Positions 53,241 to 62,314 of a stretch of 64,000 nt of DNA are shown here, piece after piece. Each line of letters opens with the position of its first letter. Position 1 is the stretch's first letter. The translations under genes were made by a program, and so were the position numbers. Below the pieces are notes generated by a model. That model saw only the letters and a list, made by a program, of their open reading frames with translations. It did not search any database and had not been told where the DNA came from. Origin of the DNA: Acetivibrio thermocellus ATCC 27405 (GTDB lineage Bacteria > Bacillota > Clostridia > Acetivibrionales > Acetivibrionaceae); contig NC_009012.1 of NCBI RefSeq assembly GCF_000015865.1, positions 3,651,081 through 3,715,080 of the forward strand, given 5' to 3'.

Positions 53241-53429
53241 TCAGGTCATTCCTTAAACGATATTAAAGATATGATGCAGTCTTTTGCAATTCCGATTTAT
53301 ACCATAGGCTATAACGCAAATATAAAGGAATTGAAGGTTCTCTCTCAAATTAATGAAGCAGCAGGTATAAATGCTGATACGGAAGATATTGTATATCATT
53401 TGGGAAGCTTGTTGAACACATGGATGTAA
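53241..53429 (+). pseudogene. Remnant of the 3' end of a second binding-protein/vWA gene
   Basis: The 62 codons to the stop at 53427-53429 match the C-terminus of the vWA protein at 49058-50755 almost residue for residue (GHSLNDIKDMM, IPIYTIGYNANIK, SQINEAA, INADTED, GSL.N). The similarity begins abruptly at 53241, where the rest of the vWA domain is missing. A terminator follows, as behind the parent gene. This is the tail of a lost tandem duplicate. Confidence 0.88.
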
Positions 53430-53451
53430 TTAAAGGTTTTATTGAAAGACG

Positions 53452-53500
53452 AAAATCTCCTTCCTGGCAAGAATCATAATAGCCGGGGAGGAGATTTTTA
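53452..53500 (+). terminator. Terminator after the vWA remnant
   Basis: AAAATCTCCT (53452-53461) / AGGAGATTTT (53489-53498) with an inner TGGC/GCCG region and Ts. Confidence 0.8.
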
Positions 53501-53602
53501 TGGATAGTTAAGTAAATTCGAAAGTATCGGTCAGAATTTTGGACAATGGACTTTGCTACGTATACAATAGACAGTATGAAGTGAAATATGAAGTGAAAAA
53601 TT

Positions 53603-53935
53603 TTGGAGATTTTACGTAAAAATCGCATAAATGAACCATGTATTAAATTAAATACCCATAGTATCGCAAATAAAATATATGCAACAGAAAACTATATTAT
53701 AGGAATTCCTACGGACCATCCGGATGAAATTTCGGACGCTTTCACGAAGTCGGTGGCAGCACTGTTGGCTAAATCAAACGGAATAAGAACACCGGAATTG
53801 ATATGTTTTGATGACTCTTATACCATAAAAGCATTGGATAAAAAACTGCACAAGATTGGCAAAGCAGAAGATGGCGCATGTAATTTGATATTGGATATGC
53901 TAAGACTATTGAGGCTGGCTAAAGATTTGTTTTGA
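53603..53935 (+). pseudogene. Remnant of an aminoglycoside-phosphotransferase-family kinase gene
   Basis: 110 codons. The stretch SIANKIYATENYIIGIP, then TDHPDEISDAFTKSVAALLAKSNGIRTPELICFDDSYTI (in parts), resembles the N-lobe of APH/choline-kinase-like phosphotransferases. After residue ~75 the similarity stops and about 35 unrelated residues follow (KALDKKLHKIGKAED). There is no C-lobe with the catalytic HxDxxxxN. The TTG start is weak. Probably a truncated or chimeric relic; it differs from the kinase half at 61.8-62.5 kb. Confidence 0.6.
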
Positions 53936-54084
53936 CTTTTGCAAAGGTAGTTCGAAGTTGTGGTATGTGTTGGAAAAGTGACGATTGCTTTCGGCATTAA
54001 TAAGTAATAAAAAGGCATCCGTTGTTTTTAAGTGATAAGGCATTAGAATTTTCGATTAGCAGATACTTAAATGCAATGGGATTC

Positions 54085-54137
54085 AAAAGGGGCTGTCTCA
54101 AAACAGAATGAATTTTTGCGGCAGAGCCCTTTTTTTA
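54085..54137 (+). terminator. Terminator-like hairpin
   Basis: AAAAGGGGCT (54085-54094) / AGCCCTTTTT (54125-54134) with one G-T pair and a 30-base loop, then Ts. The GGGGCTGTCTCAAAA stretch recalls some insertion-sequence ends, but no element is present. Confidence 0.5.
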
Positions 54138-54166
54138 ATCTAAAATCTAAGCAGGCTAAAGTACAT

Positions 54167-54221
54167 AAAAAAATTGTCAATTTATTCGAAGTCATAAATA
54201 GAATCCGAATAAATTGACAAT
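54167..54221 (-). terminator. Terminator of the subtilase gene (minus strand)
   Basis: Perfect inverted repeat TTGTCAATTTATTCG (54174-54188) / CGAATAAATTGACAA (54206-54220). On the minus strand it is followed by seven Ts. Confidence 0.88.
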
Positions 54222-54263
54222 AATTATGTTATTTGTATTAAAGTTTTTTAGCGGTGATATGTA

Positions 54264-56081
54264 TTATTGATTTCCGACAGGTAGATGAGTAATTCTTCCT
54301 GTGATATATTTTTCTATAAGAATTCTATCGGTTTGGTCTATAACATTATTTCCGTCAGCATCTGCAGCAAACAGACTAGCATCCGATAATTGTCCTGTAC
54401 CGTTAATATGGTTGCATATCAGTATATAATCATTCTCGTCTACTATTCCGTTATTGTCAATGTCGCCATACGTATATATGCGGTTTTTCCCGATATCTGA
54501 CGTGCCACCTTTGCCTAATAAATACATTTGAAGTATGGCAAGATCGATGGAATTTACATATCCATTCCCATCTACATCAGCGGCAGCTAACTGTTTAAAT
54601 GTCAGGTTTGAATTTATTAAATGTGATTTAAGTATGGCGTAATCAATGGAGGATATTTCTCCATTTCCGTCTATATCTCCAATTTTGACAGAAGTTCTAA
54701 TCTTCCTCAAGGCTTTTGCAACGTTTAACCTACCGCTTGTGGCAACTTTACCCTGCAAGTCCGGTAGAAAATCCACACTGGATAAAATCAAATCTTTTAG
54801 TTGTTGTGTAGTTAAAGACGGATTTGAAGATAACAACAAAGCAGCTGCTCCTGCTACATGTGGCGCAGACATGGATGTACCTGTTTTTATATCGTAAGGT
54901 CCGCCTTCTCCTGCAAGATGTGTTGGAATAGTACTACGAATATCTGTCCCGGGGGCAGCAAGGTCAACCGAAATAACACCATAATTTGAAGATTCATAAA
55001 GTTTATCATCTTTATCAGTATTTGCAACAGTAATAATATTTTCAGCGGTACAGCTTGCGGGATAAATAACATCGTCCGGTAGGTCAATATTTTTATTGAA
55101 GTTTCCGGCAGCTGTTACGAATAACAAGTCTGCATTACTTATTGCATCATTTAGAGCCTGAGAATCAAATGGCCTATCTCCAATTTGAGATTTATGTAAT
55201 CCCAAACTAACGTTTACAATTTTAATATCCATTGCATCGGCATAATTAATTGCCTTAATCATAGTAGAAACCCAATTGTCCAAATCTTTAAATTTATTTC
55301 CGCTAAGATGCTTAAGTGAGGCAATCTTAACATTAGGTCCAAAACCTGCAATTATTCCCGCACAATGTGTGCCATGGTCTCCTATGTCCATAGGATCAGA
55401 GTCGTCAGCACCGAAATCATACCCATAAATATCATCCGTATACCCATTTCCATCGTCATCTACTCCCGGAAGTCCATTGGCTTCGGCTGTGTTTATCTAC
55501 ATATGGTTTATCAAATCGGGATGATTATAATCAATTCCTGAATCTATAACTCCCACAACTACATCCTGATTGCCTGAACACAGTCCCATTGCTTCCAATG
55601 CACTAATTATTTCCATGGGGTTTTCTGTTTTTCCTTCGTTATTGTTTTCTTCACTTGCAGTTTCTATCAGAAAGTCGGGTTCAGCATATGCAACATTTGG
55701 TTCATTATTTAACTTTTCAATCGCCTTTAGCACTCCATCTTTGTTTTTGTCCTTTAAATACAATAAATAAATTTTTTTCTTTTTCTTCTTTTCCGTACTG
55801 TTATCATTAGCTTTTGCAGGTTTTTGAGCTTTCGTCAAATCTTCGAACGACTCGACTCCCAAATTTTGAAGCTTATTACTAATAATGCTTATATCGTATC
55901 CTTCTTTGAATCCAACAATTACTCTTCCTTCTGCGAAAGAGCAATCTGAATTGACATAATTGCTTTTTAGACCTAAATCAACTGAATTATTATTTGCCAA
56001 TGCAAACTGACTTCCTGCAAATGTTCCTGCAATTACTGTTGTTAAAGCCAGAAACTTTGCTATGTGCTTTTTGAAACTCAT
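54264..56081 (-). pseudogene. Cellulosomal S8 subtilase with two dockerins, interrupted by one in-frame TAG
   Basis: From ATG 56081 (AGGAGGAGG upstream): signal peptide (ends SQFALAN), I9-like propeptide (~33-130, RVIVGFKEG to YAEPDF, with a poly-Lys insert), then the protease domain with Asp in VVVGVIDSGID. A TAG at 55497-55499 follows HPDLINHM. The same frame continues as INTAEANGLPGVDDDGNGY, with His in GDHGTHCAG, Asn in VTAAGNF and Ser in GTSMSAPHVAGA. Related subtilases have Trp at the TAG position (N-M-W-x-N), so TGG to TAG is the probable lesion. The C-terminus has two dockerin-like pairs (GDIDGNGEISSIDYAIL with ADVDGNGYVNSIDLAIL; GDIDNNGIVDENDY with ADADGNNVIDQTDR). Without readthrough only a 194-residue product lacking the active site is made. 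Confidence 0.9.
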
Positions 56082-56244
56082 AAAGTACCTCCTCCTAGAC
56101 AATTTAAATATTTTTTTGAAAATGTTCAGGCGTATGTATTATGTAGCCTAAACTGAATTATTAATACTATTATAAAGGATTTTTGGAAAAAATGAATGCA
56201 AAAGTATTGAAAAAAGTTGAAATTTTGATGAAAACATACGGATA

Positions 56245-56278
56245 TAAAAAGAGGATACCCCCTTTTTGTATCCCCCAA
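56245..56278 (-). terminator. Terminator after the permease remnant (minus strand)
   Basis: Stem GGATAC (56253-56258) / GTATCC (56268-56273); read on the minus strand it ends in TCTTTTTATAT. Confidence 0.65.
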
Positions 56279-56302
56279 TTTAGAGTCAAGCTGTGGCGTT
56301 AC

Positions 56303-56578
56303 CTAGAATTCGATATTGCTTATATTTTCAACAACACTTATACGACTGAGTTTTGAAAGGGGAAGAGCCGCTGAAATAATGCTGCCGATAACGCAAAATC
56401 CAAAAGCAATTAATATTTCAGGCCAAGGTATTATCCATATAATATTTGTTCCAATACTTTGGATAATCTCGCAAATAACATACGAAACTCCAAGGCCTGT
56501 TATTGTTCCGGCCAGCCAGCCGGTTAAACCGTAAAACATTATAATGATACCGGAAGTTAAGATAGACAAAACAGTCAA
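56303..56578 (-). pseudogene. C-terminal remnant of an FtsX/MacB-like ABC permease
   Basis: 91 codons with three hydrophobic segments. The pattern MFYGLTGWLAGTITGLGVSYVI, then PWPEILIAFGFCVIGSIISAALPLSKLSRISVVENI (read in parts), is the C-terminal end of FtsX-domain permeases, where the final P-x-x-x-A/L-S-R/K-I-x-x-V-E turn is diagnostic. Everything upstream (extracellular domain and first helix) is missing; an in-frame stop lies just before the TTG start and there is no ribosome site. Confidence 0.75.
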
Positions 56579-57000
56579 AATAAGTTAGACACACATGTAA
56601 TAGAACACACTAACAAATGAATAAAAACCGGTTAACAGCATGAAGTAATCTTCATAATGATATAATAAGCATCGGTGTTAGACTAATGACGTATAGAATT
56701 GTTGCGTGTATGATATAAGGTAAGAAGCGAGAGACAAGGACTTTTTATTTGAGTTGGAAGTGATAAAATCACTTGGAGTAAATGCCCAATATATAAAGCA
56801 GTACTTGGGAAAAAGACAGATGTAAAAGATTTATAATATTTGCCGATTATTATATTAAAGTAAAACTAATATGTTTAGTTTTACTTGATAAAATCGAATT
56901 TTAGTATTACTGATTGTATTATAAAATTAGAATGTAAATACTCTATATTGTGCAAGTACAATGGTAATAAATGTATTATCAGGTTAGACTAAGTCGCACA
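56579..57000. other. Gene-poor region with degenerate sequence
   Basis: No supported gene. A plus-strand stretch around 56755-56821 reads like a fragment of a coding region (ELEVIKSLGVNAQYIKQYLG), possibly from a small regulator, without start. The decamer GTTAGACTAA occurs twice (around 56678 and 56984). It looks like decayed DNA next to the truncated permease. Confidence 0.4.
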
Positions 57001-57561
57001 TCAACTGCGCTTTATTTTTCTCAAAAAATAGCCTAATACACCTATACATACAATCAAGCCCAGTGATGCAGGTTTTAGGATGGACATTCCCGCTTCACCG
57101 CTAAATGCAACGCTCCAGATAAATTTTAGAACGGCTGCCCCTATTATGACACCTAAAAGCAATTTCCAGTTTCTTTTCCATGCTGCCGTAAGAAGCATAA
57201 AGAAAAACAGGGGTACTGAAAGGCTCATTACTATTTTGGGTGCAGTCCACGGACCCTTAAGATAATCCATTTCAAAAGCCAAAAATTCTAAAACTTGAGG
57301 ATTTTTTTCAGCCGGAGCAGGAAACCAGAACATACTTGTAAATAGTGCAAATATTGAAGCGAATATGCCGGTAAAGCTTTTTTTAAATGCAAATATAACT
57401 ATCGGTATTATAAATAGTGGTCTTATATACCAGCTTAATGTATTATGGTGTCTTTCAAATGCCCAATTAAAAAACGTATCGTTGGTTAGAAATAATACGA
57501 TAAATACTACAGTGGCAGCTGCAAACAGCATTCCGAATATAAAATCCATTTTCCTTTTCAT
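57001..57561 (-). CDS. Conserved membrane protein controlled by the adjacent TetR regulator
   Basis: 186 residues with six predicted membrane helices and few charges (MKRKMDFIFGMLFAAATVVF; HHNTLSWYIRPLFIIPIVIF; FPAPAEKNPQVLEF in an outer loop). No transporter motif recognised. ATG 57561 follows AAAGGAG and lies 26 bp after the tetR stop codon, so both share the tetR promoter and operators. A role in efflux or membrane stress is plausible from context only. Confidence 0.8.
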   Translation of the reverse strand: MKRKMDFIFGMLFAAATVVFIVLFLTNDTFFNWAFERHHNTLSWYIRPLFIIPIVIFAFKKSFTGIFASIFALFTSMFWFPAPAEKNPQVLEFLAFEMDYLKGPWTAPKIVMSLSVPLFFFMLLTAAWKRNWKLLLGVIIGAAVLKFIWSVAFSGEAGMSILKPASLGLIVCIGVLGYFLRKIKRS

Positions 57562-57587
57562 TGTAAGTCTCCTTTAACCTTCAAATT

Positions 57588-58226
57588 TTAATCAGCTTTA
57601 TTCTGAATCCCGCTAAATATAATATCTAAGAGCGAATCTACAAAATTATTTATGTCTTCTTGATTGTACTCATAACTAATGCCGCCAAACTTGCCAATCA
57701 TATATTTATTGACTGCACTGTTTAAGGATTGCAGCAGTAAACATAAGGCTAAAGAGTCAACTTTGCTGTCTATTTCACCTTTAGTTTTTGCATTGTGTAT
57801 CATTTGCATAAACAATGATTCTGCTTGCTTGTCTCCTTCCTTTATAACTGCCGACTTGACCGATTCGTTATCTTCTTTGGAAAATTGGTCAGCCAGGGCA
57901 GCATATTGAGGATGTTTTTTTGCAAATTCCAAACCTTTGAGAAAAAGCAAACGAAACTGCTCCAAGAAAGTCAGGGTATGAAATTCTGCTATAGCACTTG
58001 AGAAAAACTTGATTTTTTCTTCTATAGTCAAAGTCATTATATAAACGTATAGATCCAGCTTGTCTGTAAAGTACTGATAGAAGCTTCCTTTGGGAATGTT
58101 TGATTTTTTGCATATTTGATTTATACTGGCCGTATTATAGCCGGCTTTGGAAAATTCGTCCATAGCAGCTGAGATTATTAGGTTTCTTTTATCCTTTGGA
58201 AGGTTAAAAAAGGTTTCTTTTGGCAT
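57588..58226 (-). CDS. TetR/AcrR family transcriptional repressor
   Basis: 212 residues. ATG 58226 is chosen because AAAGGAG precedes it and the HTH then starts normally; the upstream in-frame extension reads through the operator. N-terminal HTH: DKRNLIISAAMDEFSKAGYNTASINQICKKSNI (in parts), then KGSFYQYFTDKLDLY. The C-terminal ~150 residues form the helical ligand domain. It probably represses itself and the downstream membrane protein through the palindromes at 58251-58300. Confidence 0.93.
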   Translation of the reverse strand: MPKETFFNLPKDKRNLIISAAMDEFSKAGYNTASINQICKKSNIPKGSFYQYFTDKLDLYVYIMTLTIEEKIKFFSSAIAEFHTLTFLEQFRLLFLKGLEFAKKHPQYAALADQFSKEDNESVKSAVIKEGDKQAESLFMQMIHNAKTKGEIDSKVDSLALCLLLQSLNSAVNKYMIGKFGGISYEYNQEDINNFVDSLLDIIFSGIQNKAD

Positions 58227-58250
58227 TGCAAATCTCCTTTCAGAGGACGG

Positions 58251-58306
58251 TGACCACGTGGTCATATCCCTGCTTATATTATATGACCATGTGGTCATAT
58301 TGTCAA
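58251..58306 (-). promoter_or_regulatory. tetR promoter with two palindromic operators
   Basis: On the minus strand TTGACA (58306-58301), exactly 17 bp, TATAAT (58283-58278): a full consensus promoter. The spacer is itself an operator, ATATGACCAYGTGGTCATAT-like (58281-58300, one mismatch). A second, perfect palindrome TGACCACGTGGTCA lies downstream at 58251-58264. Repressor bound at either site would block RNA polymerase. Confidence 0.9.
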
Positions 58307-58492
58307 TGTACCTGCATTGAATGAATAAAGGTTTCTTTCTGCCTTGGAAAATTTCCGGCCGAAAGAAACTATGAAAAAAGCTGTGCAAAAAAAGATAAAA
58401 AATACCCTTAAAAAAACTTGCTTCTACGTATTTTAATATTAAAACACAAAAATTTATTAAGGGTTTGGAATATTAAGGTTGGAGGGGATATT

Positions 58493-60988
58493 GTGCGGAA
58501 AAGAAAATTAGGTTTTTCGGCTGTTATTTTTATTACGATAATAGCAATATTCGGATGTTTTTTAGACTTGCGTATCAGTGCAGCCCCGAATGAATACAAG
58601 TTTGATTTTGGAGCCGGTCCTGTAGAGCCGGGTTACATAGGTGTCAGTGCTTCTACGGCTTATAGCAAGTCAAGAGGCTATGGTTTTAATACTCCCTGGA
58701 ATATGAGGGATGTTGCGGCATCAGGCAGCGGTCTTACAAGTGATGCTGTTCAATTTCTGACATATGGTACAAAGAGTGAAAATACTTTTAATGTCGACCT
58801 TGACAACGGTCTGTATGAGGTAAAAGTCACTTTGGGAAACACTTCGAGGGCAAGTGTGGCGGCAGAAGGTGTTTATCAAATAATAAATATGACCGGTAAC
58901 TGTGCAACGGACAAGTTTCAAATTCCTATTACGGACGGACAGTTAAATATACTGGTGACTGCGGGAAAAGAAGGTACACCTTTTACCCTTAGTGCCCTTG
59001 AAATAAGAAAAATATCGGATGTTCCCGTAACAAACAGAACTATATATATCGGAGGAGATTCGACAGTCTGCAACTATTATCCGCTGGATACAAGTGCTCA
59101 GGCCGGTTGGGGACAGATGCTGCATAAATTCGTAGACACCAATGTTTTTCAAATTAGAAATATGGCTTCATCAGGCCAATTTGCAAGAGGTTTCAGGGAT
59201 GACGGACAGTTTGAGGCAATAATGAAGTACCTCAAGCCCGGTGACATATTCATATTGCAATTTGGTATAAATGATACCAATTCCAAAAACTCAACAACCG
59301 AAGCGCAATTTAAGGAAATTATGACCGACATGGTGGTAAAGGCCAAAGCTACCGGTGCAACTGTGGTATTGTCGACACCACAAGGCCGGGCAACCGACTT
59401 TAATTCATCAAATGTGCATGATTCCCAAGGCAGATGGTACAGAAGGGCTACTATAGAAGTGGCAAGAGAACAAGGTGTCCGATTGGTGGACCTTAATGTA
59501 TTAAGCTCGGCATATTTCACATCAATAGGTCCGGAAGCAACGCTTGCATTATATATGCCGGGAGACACCTTACACCCGAATCGAGAGGGAGCTACCCAGC
59601 TTGCCCGTATTGTAGCGGAGGAATTGGCAGATCTCTTAAAAGCACCTGTTGCAACTCCTACAAGTGGGCCCTCAGCAACTCCCACACCCATTCCAAACAG
59701 CTTTATTTACGGCGATGTTAATGGCAATGGTTCTATAGAGTCCACAGACTGTGTATGGGTGAAAAGATATTTATTGAAGCAAATAGATTCTTTCCCAAAC
59801 GAAAACGGTGCCAGAGCGGCTGATGTAAACGGAAACGGCACAATAGACTCCACGGACTATCAACTTCTGAAAAGATTCATATTAAAAGTTATTAATGAGT
59901 TTCCGGTGCAAAAGCAAAAAAATGAACCGGTAATATATCAGGCTGAGGATGCGATAATATACAATGCCATTCTGGAAACCGTCAATGCAGGGTATACGGG
60001 AAGCTGTTATGTGAATTATCACAATGAAGTCGGAGGCTATATTGAGTGGAATGTTAATGCACCGTCTTCAGGCTCATATGCCCTTATATTCAGGTATGCA
60101 AACGGAACAACTGCCAACAGACCTATGCGGATAACGGTTAACGGTAATATAGTTAAGCCGAGCATGGATTTTGTTTCAACAGGGGCATGGACCACTTGGA
60201 ACGAAGCTGGTATAGTGGCAAATCTTAATCAAGGGAATAACGTTATCAGGGCAACAGCTATTGCATCCGATGGCGGTCCAAATGTTGACTATCTTAAAGT
60301 ATTTTCGGCAAATGCCTTTCAGCCGGTATCTGAAGAAAAAATTACAATTTACATAGCCGGCGATTCTACTGTACAGACATATAATGCATCATATGCGCCG
60401 CAAGCCGGATGGGGACAGTTTTTAGGCCAATATTTTACTTCCAACGTTGTTATTGAAAACAGGGCAATTGCGGGAAGAAGTTCCAGAAGCTTTGTGGAAG
60501 AAGGAAGATTGGACAGCATTCTGAGTGTCATAAAGCCCGGCGACTATTTATTTATTCAGTTTGGACATAACGATGCGGACATAAGCAAGCCCGAACGCTA
60601 TTCCGCTCCGTATACAACATACAAGGAGTATCTTCGCAAATACGTGGACGGGGCCCGGCAAAAAGGCGCAATACCGGTATTGATAACTCCAGTCGCAAGG
60701 CTTAATTATAAAAACAATGCCTTTGTCAATGATTTTCCGGATTATTGCACGGCTATGAAGCAGGTGGCCGAAGAGAAGAATGTAAAGCTCATTGACCTTA
60801 TGACAAAGAGCCTGAATTACTATAATTCAATAGGCTATAATGAAACATACAAACTTTTTATGGTATCTGTGAACAATACGGATTATACGCATTTTACGGA
60901 GAAGGGAGCCCAGCAGATTGCCCGGTTGGTGGCACAAGGCGTTAAAGAGGCAAATTTGGATATTGCGAAGTATTTGAAAACCAATTAA
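58493..60988 (+). CDS. Cellulosomal carbohydrate esterase, CE12-dockerin-CBM35-CE12 (rhamnogalacturonan acetylesterase)
   Basis: 831 residues from GTG 58493, five bases after GGAGGGG. A signal peptide (ends RISAAP) precedes a beta domain (~35-180). CE12 module 1 (~183-390) has GGDSTVCNYY, NMASSG, FGINDT and GDTLHPN (Ser, Gly, Asn, His blocks of SGNH esterases). A Pro/Thr/Ser linker leads to a dockerin (~410-470; DVNGNGSIESTDCVWVKRY and DVNGNGTIDSTDYQLLKRF). Next comes a CBM35 (~480-605, YQAEDAIIYNA, GGPNVDYLKVF), then CE12 module 2 (AGDSTVQTYN, NRAIAGRSSRS, GHNDAD, DYTHF). It removes acetyl groups from pectic rhamnogalacturonan within the cellulosome. I recall this architecture from C. thermocellum Rgae12A. 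Confidence 0.95.
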   Translation: MRKRKLGFSAVIFITIIAIFGCFLDLRISAAPNEYKFDFGAGPVEPGYIGVSASTAYSKSRGYGFNTPWNMRDVAASGSGLTSDAVQFLTYGTKSENTFNVDLDNGLYEVKVTLGNTSRASVAAEGVYQIINMTGNCATDKFQIPITDGQLNILVTAGKEGTPFTLSALEIRKISDVPVTNRTIYIGGDSTVCNYYPLDTSAQAGWGQMLHKFVDTNVFQIRNMASSGQFARGFRDDGQFEAIMKYLKPGDIFILQFGINDTNSKNSTTEAQFKEIMTDMVVKAKATGATVVLSTPQGRATDFNSSNVHDSQGRWYRRATIEVAREQGVRLVDLNVLSSAYFTSIGPEATLALYMPGDTLHPNREGATQLARIVAEELADLLKAPVATPTSGPSATPTPIPNSFIYGDVNGNGSIESTDCVWVKRYLLKQIDSFPNENGARAADVNGNGTIDSTDYQLLKRFILKVINEFPVQKQKNEPVIYQAEDAIIYNAILETVNAGYTGSCYVNYHNEVGGYIEWNVNAPSSGSYALIFRYANGTTANRPMRITVNGNIVKPSMDFVSTGAWTTWNEAGIVANLNQGNNVIRATAIASDGGPNVDYLKVFSANAFQPVSEEKITIYIAGDSTVQTYNASYAPQAGWGQFLGQYFTSNVVIENRAIAGRSSRSFVEEGRLDSILSVIKPGDYLFIQFGHNDADISKPERYSAPYTTYKEYLRKYVDGARQKGAIPVLITPVARLNYKNNAFVNDFPDYCTAMKQVAEEKNVKLIDLMTKSLNYYNSIGYNETYKLFMVSVNNTDYTHFTEKGAQQIARLVAQGVKEANLDIAKYLKTN

Positions 60989-61125
60989 CCGGTAACTCAT
61001 GAAAACTCCAGCAGGTATATTTAGACAATGAAGATATTGCAACAAAAATTGAATGGTGATGTATCAAAACCAGAACAAGTGTAAAAAATTTCTACAAAGA
61101 AAAACTTTTATTTCGAACTATGTGT

Positions 61126-61131
61126 TATAAT
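61126..61131 (+). promoter_or_regulatory. Extended -10 promoter for the flavodoxin gene
   Basis: TATAAT with TGT directly upstream, 74 bp before the start codon; -35 not clear. Confidence 0.45.
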
Positions 61132-61205
61132 TATAGAAGTTATGAAGTTGATTGGCGATATGCGATAAAAACTGCTGTGTTGGAGTTAAGGAGGTACTGG
61201 GAAAA

Positions 61206-61694
61206 ATGATAATTGTCTATGAATCAAAAACGGGTTTTACCAAAAAATATGCTGATATGCTCGCGGAAAAGACGAAACTTAAAGCCTATAGGGTAAAAGA
61301 ACTTCCGGAGTCTGTTAAAGACGAAGAAATAATATTTCTTGGCTGGCTAAAAGCAGGTAAAATACAAGGGCTTGGCAAAGCCAGAAAGTACAATGTCAAG
61401 GCTGTTTGTGCATCAGGCACTGCAAGAACAGCTGAGCCTGATGAAGAAACAGTCATTGCAAGGAACAAAGTAAAAGGCATACCGTTTTTTTATCTGCGCG
61501 GTGGGTGTTTGCCTTTAAAGGAGCTTAAAGGCATGGATAAAATCTTGATGTCCATGTTTTTAAAAATACTAAAAAGCCGCAAAGAGAAAGATGAAAGAAT
61601 TAACGAAGCCATTTCAAACATTGTAAATGGTTTTGACGGTGTGAGAGAGGAAAATCTTGAGCCTGTGCTTAAGTGGCTGGACAAAAACAAGTAA
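61206..61694 (+). CDS. Flavodoxin-domain protein
   Basis: 162 residues from ATG 61206 (AAGGAGG upstream; an in-frame ATG 54 bp earlier is less likely). IIVYESKTGFTKKYADMLAE is the FMN-phosphate loop of flavodoxins; IIFLGWLKAGKIQGL and YLRGGCLP follow, as in the flavodoxin-like subfamily near HemG-type proteins. The C-terminal part is helical and basic. Probably a soluble electron-transfer protein; partner unknown. Confidence 0.85.
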   Translation: MIIVYESKTGFTKKYADMLAEKTKLKAYRVKELPESVKDEEIIFLGWLKAGKIQGLGKARKYNVKAVCASGTARTAEPDEETVIARNKVKGIPFFYLRGGCLPLKELKGMDKILMSMFLKILKSRKEKDERINEAISNIVNGFDGVREENLEPVLKWLDKNK

Positions 61695-61708
61695 TTGAAA
61701 TATAAAAA

Positions 61709-61750
61709 ATGCCCGCCCTGGTACGGTTTAATGCCGAAACCAGGGTGGGC
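61709..61750 (-). terminator. Terminator of the kinase remnant (minus strand)
   Basis: GCCCGCCCTGGT (61711-61722) / ACCAGGGTGGGC (61739-61750); on the minus strand it is followed by ATTTTTTATATTT. It also ends the flavodoxin transcript less efficiently. Confidence 0.8.
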
Positions 61751-61755
61751 TGAAT

Positions 61756-62314
61756 TTACTGGAACATATTCTTTATCTTTTCCTTGTTTTGAATTATAAA
61801 CTTAAACATTTGACGGTTTGTCTTTGCCAGTTCCTTATATATGTTATTGCTTTCAAAGAAGGCAATGCAAATCATCTGGATGGAGCAAATCACATAGAAT
61901 ACCGCCTGCTTTTCTTCTAAAGTCAGCTTGGCTTCAAGGTCATAGCCCCTTAGAATTCCGGCAAGTATTTCTGGCCATTTTTCATATTCCTCATCGCTGC
62001 TTTCGGACAATATTCCGGTTGCAAAGTAGCAGACATCCCACAAGCGGATGTTAATTTCACTTAGGTCAAAATCGATAAATCCGCTTACCTCGTCGCCTTC
62101 AAACAAAATATTGCTCGGGTTTGGATCCCTGTGAATAAGTTGTTTGGGTAATTTACCATATAATGCTCCAAAGTTTTCGATATAATCATCAAAAAGCCGT
62201 CATCAATTCCCATGCTCCATTGAATGTTTTGTTTTCTGACAGCAGGCAGGGTCCAGTCGGTGACGTTTTTACAGAGGTCTACTTCATCCGGTGAAAAGTC
62301 TTTTTGTATTGCCT
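61756..62314 (-). pseudogene. C-lobe of an APH-type kinase, second half of a broken AraC-kinase fusion
   Basis: Reading from the AraC gene's stop: one frame gives KDFSPDEVDLCKNVTDW, then WTLPAVRKQNIQWSMGIDDG, and is then lost in a run of five Ts (plus-strand As 62191-62195). The next frame continues DDYIENFGALYGKLPKQ and the catalytic LIHRDPNPSNILFEGDE, then the metal-binding GFIDFDLSEIN and a helical C-terminus to 61756. Adding one T would restore the frame across the run. The only ATG-initiated part (from 62106) lacks the catalytic loop. Confidence 0.85.

Noticed and set aside
54085..54140. Insertion-sequence end (GGGGCTGTCTCAAAA)
   Set aside because: No transposase, no matching opposite end; it forms a plausible terminator instead.
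55497..55499. Pyrrolysine or suppressed UAG in the subtilase
   Set aside because: No other in-frame UAG-containing gene in the window and Trp is the conserved residue; a point mutation is simpler.
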